Source: Culex pipiens pallens
Lineage: Eukaryota; Arthropoda; Insecta; Diptera; Culicidae
NCBI RefSeq assembly: GCF_016801865.2
Contig: NC_068938.1
Location: forward strand, 8,767,020 to 8,831,019
Direction: 5' to 3'
DNA: 64,000 bases
A model generated the notes under the pieces. The model worked only from the letters and a program-made list of their open reading frames with translations. It was not told the origin of the DNA and ran no database searches. Shown one piece after another: positions 1-10,057 of this stretch. Each line of letters begins with the position of its first letter. Position 1 is the stretch's first letter. The position numbers and the translations under genes were made by a program.

Positions 1-910
1 TGAAAGAATGCAAAAACTCATAAAAATTATACAAATAATTTGCTTAAAAAACAAAGAATGCAAAAACTTACAAGAATTTTTCAAAATGTTATGGTAAAAA
101 TAAAAAAAAACTGCTCATGTTTGAAAGAATGCAAAACCTCCCAAAAAATATAGACATAATATGCTTTAAAAACTTAGAATGCATAACTCATCGAAATATT
201 TGAAAAGTTTGCCTAAAATATAGAATGCAAAAACGAACAGCAATTTTGGAAAATGTTGTGCTGAAAACCAAAAGAACTGCTCATGTTTGAAAGAATGCAA
301 AAACTTCCAAAAATTATACAAATAAATTGCTTGAAGAACAAAGAATGCAAAAACAAACAGAAATAGTTTAAATAATACGCAGCTAATTAAAAGAACTGCT
401 CATGTTTGAAAGAATGCAAAAACTCACAGAAATAATTTATAAAAATATGCTTAAATACAAAGAATGCAAAAACTAACAAAAAAATTCCAAAATTTTATAC
501 TAAAAATCAAAAGAACGGCTCATGTTTGAAAGAATGCAAAAACTAACAAAAATTGTACAAATAATTTGCGTTAAAAAAACAAAGAATGCAAAAACAAATA
601 GAGATAATCAAAATTACATGCAGAAAAAAAAACTGTTCATGTTTGAAAGAATTTGAATTTACAGAAATCATTTTGAAAAAAATGCTCAGTAAACAAAGAA
701 TGCAAAAACTACCGGCATTTATTCAAAATATTATGCTGAAAATCAAAAGAACTCCTTGTGTTGGAAAGAATACATAAACTTACAAAAAATATTCAAATAA
801 TATGCTTAAAAAACAAAGAATGCAAAAACTAACAGAAATTTATCAAAATTATAAGCAGAAAACTGGTTATATTTGAAAGAATGCAAAAACTCGCAGAGTT
901 TTTTTCAACT
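1..910. repeat. Tandem array, ~118-bp unit
   Basis: The core CTGCTCATGTTTGAAAGAAT recurs, with divergence, near 111, 277, 396, 516, 633, 752 and 863, mostly 111-120 bp apart. Between the cores lies a second half-unit carrying AAAGAATGCAAAAAC (near 52, 340, 460, 581, 695, 816), so each unit is two related halves of about 60 bp. The array is cut by the window start. Its core is the reverse complement of the one in the array at 28812-29850. The short open frames inside it are not genes. Confidence 0.9.
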
Positions 911-1093
911 AGATTATTTTTTAATCGATTGTTTATGCATGTTATAATGCATAAACTTATAAAAATAACATACTAAGGACCAAAAATAAAATTTTAAGGA
1001 TTGCAAAATCATCTTTTAGGGACATTTTACTTTTTCTAAATATTTTAATACAATTTGTGCCCATTTTATATATTTATTTTACGATTATTTGTC
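911..1093. other. AT-rich spacer
   Basis: This AT-rich stretch joins the ~118-bp array to the 15-bp array. It contains one decayed GAATGCATAAAC-like half-unit near 940-955, and I see nothing else in it. Confidence 0.5.
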
Positions 1094-1187
1094 AATTCGG
1101 CGAAACGTCCCATGCGGCGAGACGACATTCGGCGAAATGACCTTCGGCGAAATGACCGTCGGCGAAACGACATTCGGCGAAATGTCT
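1094..1187. repeat. Short tandem array of TTCGGCGAAATGACA-type units
   Basis: About six imperfect 15-16-bp units built on CGGCGAAAYGAC run in the same direction. The orientation matches the right-hand terminal arrays of the fold-back elements at 21.9-24.3 and 34.5-35.3 kb. Together with the tandem array at 1-910 it may be the right end of a fold-back element whose left end lies outside the window (inference). An inverted relative sits at 36318-36427. Confidence 0.85.
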
Positions 1188-1720
1188 CGCACCCGTAAAT
1201 TGCTATTTATATCAATGCAAACGGTTTGGAAATATAAAAATGCTGGCAGTAGCTGAAACAGTGGTGTAAGTGATAACATTGAGTTTTCATAGGTTCATCA
1301 ATATGAATCATCAATATGAATGAATATGATCCAAGATGAATTTAGAACATTATTGACGGAATTCCTATCCATGATTTAAAGTGAAATACGATGCAATTTA
1401 AACGCATTTTTCATGGCTGAAAACAAAATACGACATTTTCTGTGAAAACAGACCATTTTTTTTAGTAAATCGCATGTCGCATGTTCAAACCGATTTTGAA
1501 AATTTTTCGCTGCATGAAAACGTTGTTACTGAGGCAAAAGCTTATCGAAATCCGGGTGAGCCGGGATGTTTCCACTACATCGTATTTTTTTTGGGACACA
1601 CTTATTTAGAGGCGTGTCTCGTTCTTTTTGTGACAAGACTCCACCTCCCGGATCTTCTATGTATGAAGATTTGGCACGAGGAGAGGGCACCAAATACCTA
1701 TATTTACACTTAACATTTTT
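1188..1720. other. Unassigned AT-rich sequence
   Basis: No gene or repeat structure recognised. Overlapping open frames on both strands at 1474-1763 share no recognisable domain and look accidental. Confidence 0.4.
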
Positions 1721-1975
1721 TGCGTCCGCCACGGCTTTTGAGCAGGCGATTTCAGGATTGTGAGTCCAATTAATCCTAATAGGCTACTGAAGCTCATAAA
1801 TCACCAATCCAAAAGACTGGAGAACCCCGTCGTGAGGTCATCGATGATTTCAATAATTTTTAATTAATTTAGTCAAAAACTTTCCCGTTGGTAGCAGATG
1901 GGAATCAAACCCAGAACCAACCGCTTGCAAAGCAATCATCGTAACCATTCAGCCACGCCTGCTACCACTAGCAAG
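1721..1975 (-). mobile_element. tRNA-derived SINE, minus strand (partial)
   Basis: The minus strand carries a tRNA-like head at 1889-1967: 7-bp acceptor pairing GGTAGCA/TGCTACC, an A-box-like TGGCTGAATGG, a TTTGCAA anticodon-loop-like heptamer, and a B-box-like GGTTTGATTCC. The T-arm has one base too many before the acceptor strand, so this is a SINE head or pseudogene rather than a working tRNA-Ala(UGC). Downstream on the minus strand, near 1770-1755, TTGGACTCACAATCC-like sequence matches the second tRNA-like module of the SINEs at 27.6 and 57.6 kb, which suggests the same dimeric type. The 3' end and TSD were not located. Confidence 0.65.
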
Positions 1976-3891
1976 ACTCGAAAACTTTAGGATTTTTCAT
2001 ATAATGTTTGTTAAATGACTGAAAATTGGATTTACAAAATTCATCAACATGCTTAAAATCTTACAGTTTTGCAAGATCCCAAAATCAGTTCACCGAATGT
2101 ATGCTTTAAATTTAAACTTTAAACACGTTGCAATGACAACCACAGCCAATGTCAAACCCATAAATTACCGGCAATTATGAATAACAATAAATAAAGATTA
2201 GTCGTCCCGGTCTGTCTCCATCCAGAGCTCAACCCAAAGCAACAAAAAAAGCTCGTCGTCGTGATACTAAGCTTTCATGTAATGCGTCCCGCAAAAAAAA
2301 AGAGTCCAACAAAAAGCAACCAGCTCGAGTGGTTTTATGATCATTTCATATGTTTCACTTCCAATTTTCCACTGCGTTGCAACTGTTGTTACTCCTTGTT
2401 TTTCTCCCCCTTACAATCGTCGTCGTCGTCGTCGCCATTCCCTGTCGTTCTTCTCATTTGGACTTCAATTATGCTGAAATTTATTGCTCGCATTTATGAT
2501 CTCTCTCGGGGTGCTGTGTGGACCCTTTTTCCAGTGGCGTGCTCTAGAAAATCTCCCCAGCAGCGTTGTAAGAAACACAAAAAGTGCGCTAATAACTTAT
2601 GAAGAACTACTTTTACTTCTTTACGATCAGCGTCCAGAGGAGGGGGGTTTCACGTGCAGCAGGGATCACACCTGACTGCAGTCTGTTGAGCAGAAAAATA
2701 TTACACAGCATTGTGGTCTTCATGTTTCTAAGAGAAGAGCGAAGGAAACCAGAACCAGGAGCCAGTAGCGGTAAAAAGTGGTTGAGCAAATAATTACACG
2801 GTGTCACATGTTTTTTTTTGTCTTCAGCATTTCCTTTTGCTGCTTCTTTGGTGGTGTTTCTGTGTCCTTTCTTGCTTCTTCAAGAAGGTGGTATTAGGGT
2901 TTTAGCTGTGAAAAATGGATTTATTTTCTAAATTGTCATCTTTTTCGAACGTTTGATTAAATAAAACATAAAAAATCGAATAAAATCAAGTTTTTTATGC
3001 AACATTAAACTTATTTATAATTTTTGTACTGTGTCAGAAAAGATGCTACTAGAAAAGAAAAGTGCAAGAACAAAAAAACAGCAGACAAGCAGAGTGCACA
3101 AGTCTGCATCATCATCATTGCTCTGAATTCTGACATAGAACAGGAAGGGTATGATATGGCAGAGTGGAATTTTTCTTGAGAGTTTAGCACGTGAACAGAT
3201 GGAATGTGTCAAATTAAAGGTTTGATGTCATTTTAAGTTATTTGCATTTTATTAACATATTAATAGTGTACAAATATTTATAAAAGAAATTGTCATATTA
3301 GTTAGCAAGAAATAAAAAATCACTTTAGACAAACAGTTAGAGAAAATTAATTCATTGCATAAATCAACCAGCCACCTCCCAGACTCCCACAATTTCCACC
3401 GCTAAACGCTTCTCACTTCGCTGCTCGTTCTAATTGTCAGCAGATTAACTTGTTGTTGATCAGCATAGAATAGAGAGTGCGCGCGCAAATCATTACAAGA
3501 TGCCGTCCCGCGCGTCAGCGCAACTGAAAAAAGCACGTGTTCAAATCAGGCTCGAAAAGCGATTTTTTCCTCGCGATTTTCACGTCCCCCTGAATAGAAA
3601 ATTAATTTCCAACTTTCAATTATAAAATGCCTGCTCGCAGCGCCAGATTGTCGTCACGCACGGACCCACGGCAGCTTATCAGGAAGGATGATTGCTTATA
3701 AGAAAAATTATAGGGCGAGCTAAAAGATCCAATTGCAATCGAACACGCATTAGTTGTTAATTCGAACATAATCAAATTAAACGCTTCCACAGAAGTTGCA
3801 ACATTGCCAACATTAGGAGCTGTTTCCACGCGGAGAGTTGCGCGATGCAGTGAGGGCTTGATTTTTGGAACAGCTTTTTTGTTTATTGAAT
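1976..3891. other. Mostly unique sequence; short CGT microsatellite
   Basis: No supported gene. There is a short (CGT)n run near 2415-2434 and several A/T runs. The 113-codon frame at 2261-2602 has no recognisable domain. The block at 3360-3850 is GC-richer and borders the 9-mer satellite abruptly at 3892. Confidence 0.4.
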
Positions 3892-6485
3892 TATTTTGTC
3901 AATTTTGTCAATTTTGTCAATTTTGTCAATTTTGTCAATTTTGTCAATTTTGTCAATTTTGTCAATTTTGTCAATTTTGTCAATTTTGTCAATTTTGTCA
4001 ATTTTGTCAATTTTGTCAATTTTGACAATTTTGTCAATTTTGTCAATTTTGTCAATTTTGTCAATTATGTCAATTTTGTCAATTTTGTCAATTTTGTCAA
4101 TTTTGTCAATTTTGTCAATTTTGTCAATTTTGTCAATTTTGTCAATTTTGTCAATTTTGTCAATTTTGTCAATTTTGTCAATTTTGTCAATTTTGTCAAT
4201 TTTGTCAATTTTGTCAATTTTGTCAATTTTGTCAATTTTGTCAATTTTGTCAATTTTGTCAATTTTTTTTAATTTTGTCAATTTTGTCAATTTTGTCAAT
4301 TTTGTCAATTTTGTCAATTTTGTCAATTTTGTCAATTTTGTCAATTTTGTCAATTTTGTCAATTTTGTCAATTTTGTCAATTTTGTCAATTTTGTCAATT
4401 TTGTCAATTTTGTCAATTTTGTCAATTTTGTCAATTTTGTCAATTTTGTCAGTTTTGTCAAATTTGTCAAATTTGTCAATTTTGTCAAATTTGTCAATTT
4501 TGTCAATTTTGTCAATTTTGTCAATTTTGTCAATTTTGTCAATTTTGTCAATTTTGTCAATTTTGTCAATTTTGTCAATTTTGTCAATTTTGTCAATTTT
4601 GTCAATTTTGTCAATTATGTCAATTTTGTCAATTTTGTCAATTTTGTCAATTTTGTCAATTATGTCAATTTTGTCAATTTTGTCAATTTTGTCAATTATG
4701 TCAATTTTGTCAATTTTGTCAATTTTGTCAATTTTGTCAATTTTGTCAATTTTGTCAATTTTTTTTAATTTTGTCAATTTTGTCAATTTTGTCAATTTTG
4801 TCAATTTTGTCAATTTTGTCAATTTTGTCAATTTTGTCAATTTTGTCAATTTTGTCAATTTTGTCAATTTTGTCAATTTTGTCAATTTTGTCAATTTTGT
4901 CAATTTTGTCAATTTTGTCAATTTTGTCAATTTTGTCAATTTTTTTTAATTTTGTCAATTTTGTCAATTTTGTCAATTTTGTCAATTTTGTCAATTTTGT
5001 CAATTTTGTCAATTTTGTCAATTTTGTCAATTTTGTCAATTTTTTTTAATTTTGTCAATTTTGTCAATTTTGTCAATTTTGTCAATTTTGTCAATTTTGT
5101 CAATTTTGTCAATTTTGTCAATTTTGTCAATTTTGTCAATTTTGTCAATTTTGTCAATTATGTCAATTTTGTCAATTTTGTCAATTTTGTCAATTTTGTC
5201 AATTTTGTCAATTTTGTCAATTTTGTCAATTTTGTCAATTTTGTCAATTTTGTCAATTTTGTCAATTTTGTCAATTTTGTCAATTTTGTCAATTTTGTCA
5301 ATTTTGTCAATTTTGTCAATTTTGTCAATTTTGTCAATTTTGTCAATTTTGTCAATTTTGTCAATTTTGTCAATTTTGTCAATTTTGTCAATTTTGTCAA
5401 TTTTGTCAATTTTGTCAATTTTGTCAATTTTGTCAATTTTGTCAATTTTGTCAATTTTGTCAATTTTGTCAATTTTGTCAATTTTGTCAATTTTGTCAAT
5501 TTTTTTTAATTTTGTCAATTTTGTCAATTTTGTCAATTTTGTCAATTTTGTCAATTTTGTCAATTTTGTCAATTTTGTCAATTTTGTCAATTTTGTCAAT
5601 TTTGTCAATTTTGTCAATTTTGTCAATTTTGTCAATTTTGTCAATTTTGTCAATTTTGTCAATTTTGTCAATTTTTTTTAATTTTGTCAATTTTGTCAAT
5701 TTTGTCAATTTTGTCAATTTTGTCAATTTTGTCAATTTTGTCAATTTTGTCAATTTTGTCAATTTTGTCAATTTTGTCAATTTTGTCAATTTTGTCAATT
5801 TTGTCAATTTTGTCAATTTTGTCAATTTTGTCAATTTTGTCAATTTTGTCAATTTTGTCAATTTTGTCAATTTTGTCAATTTTGTCAATTTTGTCAATTT
5901 TGTCAATTTTGTCAATTTTGTCAATTTTGTCAATTTTGTCAATTTTGTCAAATTTGTCAATTTTGTCAATTTTGTCAATTTTGTCAATTTTGTCAATTTT
6001 GTCAATTTTGTCAATTTTGTCAATTTTGTCAATTTTGTCAATTTTGTCAATTTTGTCAATTTTGTCAATTTTGTCAATTTTGTCAATTTTGTCAATTTTG
6101 TCAATTTTGTCAATTTTGTCAATTTTGTCAATTTTGTCAATTTTTTTTAATTTTGTCAATTTTGTCAATTTTGTCAATTTTGTCAATTTTGTCAATTTTG
6201 TCAATTTTGTCAATTTTGTCAATTTTGTCAATTTTGTCAATTTTGTCAATTTTGTCAATTTTGTCAATTTTGTCAATTTTGTCAATTTTGTCAATTTTGT
6301 CAATTTTGTCAATTTTGTCAATTTTGTCAGTTTTGTCAAATTTGTCAAATTTGTCAATTTTGTCAAATTTGTCAATTTTGTCAATTTTGTCAATTTTGTC
6401 AATTTTGTCAATTTTGACAATTTTGTCAATTTTGTCAATTTTGTCAATTTTGTCAATTTTGTCAATTTTGTCAATTTTGTCAATT
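3892..6485. repeat. Satellite of the 9-mer TTTTGTCAA, about 288 units
   Basis: The array is almost perfect over 2.6 kb. Rare variants include GTCAGTTTT, GTCAAATTT, GACAATTTT and GTCAATTAT. Seven identical 19-bp junction units, GTC followed by AATTTTTTTTAATTTT, end at 4272, 4768, 4949, 5049, 5509, 5681 and 6150. All six spacings equal 9k+1. The long open frames on both strands (poly-VNF, poly-SIL, poly-DKI, poly-TKL) are translations of the repeat and stop or change frame at each junction. It is not coding. Confidence 0.97.
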
Positions 6486-6752
6486 GTTGATTTGTTGATT
6501 TGTTGATTTGTTGATTTGTTGATTTGTTGATTTGTTGATTTGTTGATTTGTTGATTTGTTGATTTGTTGATTTGTTGATTTGTTGATTTGTTGATTTGTT
6601 GATTTGTTGATTTGTTGATTTGTTGATTTGTTGATTTGTTGATTTGTTGATTTGTTGATTTGTTGATTTGTTGATTTGTTGATTTGTGGATTTGTTGATT
6701 TGTTGATTTGTTGATTTGTTGATTTGTTGATTTGTTGATTTGTTGATTTGTT
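6486..6752. repeat. Satellite of the 8-mer TTGTTGAT, about 33 units
   Basis: This begins in register right at the last 9-mer unit (...GTCAATTGTTGATTTG...). It is almost perfect, with one TTGTGGAT variant near 6687. The minus-strand frame reading STNQQIN repeats is an artefact of the repeat. Confidence 0.95.
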
Positions 6753-6960
6753 CATTAGTTGATGAGTTGACGAATTGATGTGTGGTTGAGTTGATGAGTT
6801 GGTGAGTTTGTGATTAAAGTTAGTGAGAAAGTGAGTGATGAGTTGATGAGCTGATGGGTTGATGAACTGATGAGTGGATGAGCTCCTGTGTTGACATGTT
6901 CATAAGTTGATAAGTTCTTGAGTTCAAGAGTTTATGAGTTGATAAGTTGATGCTTTCATG
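6753..6960. repeat. Decayed flank of the 8-mer satellite
   Basis: Degenerate GATGAGTTGATGAGTTG-like sequence continues from the 8-mer array and fades out by about 6960. It looks like an older, mutated edge of the same array. Confidence 0.8.
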
Positions 6961-8930
6961 AGTTTGTAAAAATAGTTTATTTTCAAGGATTCGAAACCTC
7001 TCAGCCTTAAAATCGCCCTCATCCTGTGACCCTCCCGCAGCGTTCCGTATAACTCACTCACTCTCAACGCCACCGCCAGCCAACCTGGCCGTCCAAAGGT
7101 CTCAAGCTGAGAGCGCGAGGAACTTCGAATAGCTAGCGTGTATTTACATTTCCCCCGCTCGTGCACACCCCGTAATTTATGGTAGTAAAACATTATTAAT
7201 TATTGCATAGTTTTAAGCCAGGCTCGAGATCCCAGCGCTACTTAAACCACCTGAAGCCACCCTAATCGAATCATGCCAGGCCGAGCTTTGTGTGATTTTT
7301 TCTGGGAAAGAAGCGTTTAATAAATGTAAGGGAGCTGCTGCTTAAAAGCGCGTTACAACGTTTAATTTGAGGGCATTTTCAGGCTTCTGTAGCCACACAA
7401 TATTGATCGCGAACGGTAGATATCGAGGGACCCAGAAAGCAGCTTCTCTTCTAAGCCTGTACTAATTTCTGTGTTGTGGCCAGTTTACATTAGACGGAGA
7501 GTGTGGTTGCTAATTAAATTTGTTTGCGTTTTTAATATCTGTTATTATTTAGTGTTCCATTGAGAGCACGCACAAGCGGAATGTGGCCAGGCTCGAACTC
7601 GCGATATCCGCGTTTAGATTGTTTTTGGGTTAATGTGTAACGAGCAGTTTGTAGTTTGTAAGATTCAGATTCGAGGCAATTTTATTGAATTTTCAGAAAA
7701 AAAATCCAAGCAGCCATCGTCAAATCAGCCAGCTCATCATCTCCGCCATAATCACCCAAGCAACAAAAGTTAATCAATTTCCGAATATGAATCTTTTCAA
7801 CAAAATTATCAACTCCTGAATAATGCCTCCCGGGTGATTATGAAAATGAATGTGACAAAGAGCCACTCGTGTTACGCAGCAGCATCCATCGTGCTGAACG
7901 GAAGAACCAACGCCAAGGAGAGCCAACGATAAAGCTCAAATTTATATACTTTGAAAAGTTCCATGTGTGTCGATTAGTGAGAAATGATGGTCCATTTTTC
8001 CTTGGCGGCACCACACCGTGGACTCTTTATTGCGTCGTCGTTCTTTGGCTTATTTAAAATCAAGTTTTTTTTCGCTCTCTTCTTTTTTTTCGGAATTGCA
8101 TCTTTCGTTTTCATCAAACAACGACGACATGTTGCTGCAAGAACCTGACTTGTGAAAGTGCCTTGAGGATACTTTGTTTTGAGAGAAAAAAAAAGCGAAA
8201 TGTGCATCATATCGCGAAATTGCATGCATTTTTCGTGTTATTTTTCCTTCTTGCCAGAATGTGCCCTTAATTACGTTTTTGGGGAACCGGCACTCGCTTG
8301 TTATTTGAATAAAGAAGTCAATTTCGGTCTTTTCAAATGATAAGAGAGGTGGCCAAAAAAATCTCCGTTTTTTATGCCCTCCACCTCATTTCACCTGCGT
8401 TGACTCCGAAAACGGTACCGACCAGGTGAACTTTTGACTTTGTTCGCGCTTTAATAGCTACCCTCCTTCTTCTGGCTGCTGCTACTGTTAAGGCCATAAA
8501 GCTGACTTTTTTCAAACACAACACAAAGTTGACTAATTTAGCCGCAGATTCCCCATGGCAAAGATGTTGCTACTGTTGCCTTTTAAAGGTGAGGTGACTG
8601 GTGTCTTTCGGTTTTTTTACGACACGTGCTCCGCCAGAATTGACCACCTTGTCGACTTTGGATGGATGGTTTGTTCCCGTTAGAAAAACATGAGGGAACA
8701 GTGCGTAGAAAGTTATAGTAATTAGTGAATCGGGGAAAGGAATTGGAACAGGTGGGTCTGGAGTTGGAGAATGATGGAATGGTTATGATTTGAGGGACGA
8801 AATGTGGAAGGATTGTGTGTTGCACACGTTTGAAGTTTCTGGCACCTGTCGACTTTGTATCGGCAATTATTCTTAAATTTGTAATAATAGGTTTAAACAA
8901 TTAGAGTAGATTTCAAGCTATTTAAAGCTA
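6961..8930. other. Unique sequence, no supported gene
   Basis: Mixed-composition DNA, GC-richer at 7000-7160 and 8270-8480. No tandem or inverted repeats of note. Short open frames on both strands lack domains. It could be intronic or intergenic DNA, possibly with regulatory content, but I see no specific site to name. Confidence 0.4.
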
Positions 8931-9175
8931 CAGTCCAGACTCGCTTATTCAAGCCTCGATTATCCGATGTTCAAATTTTCCGAAGTTCGATTATTCGAAA
9001 GTGTATGCTTTGAATTTGTTTCATTTTCTTACTTTAAACATAAAATTCAAGTTCTCCAACCCCGTTTAAGTTAAATTTAAATGGTTGATTGCGTATTGAA
9101 TTACCAAATGAATTTTCTCCATATTTATCCGGCATGTTGGCCGCCATCTTGTATTTAAACATTTTAAATCACTTT
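8931..9175 (+). mobile_element. Left half of a DNA element with TACAGTCCAGACTCG end
   Basis: It starts with an ACAGTCCAGACTCG end followed by TTATTC/TATCCGA motifs. The inner part (about 9065-9175, with GATTG..TATTGAATTACCAAATG and TTTAAATCACTTTAG) matches 22.60-22.68 kb. That second copy keeps the opposite end (CGAGTCTGGACTGTA at 22725-22739). The two half copies together define one family, probably TA-flanked. The right end is missing here. Confidence 0.7.
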
Positions 9176-10057
9176 AGATTAAACCAGGAGTCATACTTAA
9201 GCTCGACGGTTGGGTGTCCAGAAAAAATGACCCCATACTTTACAAGCGAAAAACGGTTTTTTGAGTTATTTTAAGCATCTGTATAAATTTTGAGCGCAAT
9301 TGGATGATATACTCGATACTCGAGCCTAGAGTTGTTGAAAAAAATGGTTTTCAAACAAAAATGACACTTTTAAAGCGCTAATTACTTTCCTGGATCAAGT
9401 TTTACAGCTTCGGTATGTTCTATAAAGTTGTAGAGCATAAAATTTTCAATAAGAATCTCACTTTTGGGAATATTTGGATTTGGATGCTGACCAAACCGTA
9501 AGGAAATTGATTTTTTCATACATTTTTACGATTTTTCCCATTCAAGTTTTACCTTTGAGTATCAATTGGAAAACGTTGATCGATTTAGCTCATATTATGC
9601 ACAGAGTCCTAAAAAAGCTCAAGGAACAATATTCAGCTTGAAGAGTGAGGTTTTGAAAAAAAAATCCATATTCTGAGCACCCTAAATAAATACTATTATT
9701 CGATTAAAAATGTCCTCGATGCCTAAATAACTCTTCTAAGATATTGCAAAATCTAAAAGGACATCAAATTTCTCTTAAAATTAAATGCCTCAATTCTACG
9801 AACGAAAAATGGTTTAAAGCTATTGTTTGTATTTTTTTTCAATGAAAATACATTATTTCGAAATTCTGAGAACGCCATCAAATCAGGCGTCCAATTTTAC
9901 TTAAAAGTCCTTTTGACACCAAATTTCCATCTCATCATCATTTCAATTGACGTCTTTTTTCGAATGTTCAAAAATGGAAGGGGTCGTACCGCCCCTTCAT
10001 ATCGAGATATCAAAAAATGGATCTTGGATTGGTGATTTGGGACAAAAATTACCCTTT
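9176..10057. repeat. Decayed repeat DNA related to the local fold-back families
   Basis: Positions 9390-9465 (GTTTTACAGCTTCGGTATG, TAGAGCATAAAATTTTC) match 53685-53745 in inverted orientation. Positions 9845-10050 (AACGCCATCAAATCAGGCGT, AATGGAAGGGGTCGTACCGC) match the right arm of the hairpin at 18756-19927. No coding sequence recognised. Confidence 0.7.

Noticed and set aside
3804..6506. Long open frames on both strands (up to 290 codons) through the 9-mer satellite
   Set aside because: They are pure translations of TTTTGTCAA in different registers and change at every +1 junction. No unique sequence, start context or domain.
3892..6752. Telomeric or centromeric identity of the satellite
   Set aside because: The 9-mer and 8-mer do not resemble the TTAGG insect telomere unit, and nothing in the window indicates a centromere. 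Position in the chromosome cannot be judged.
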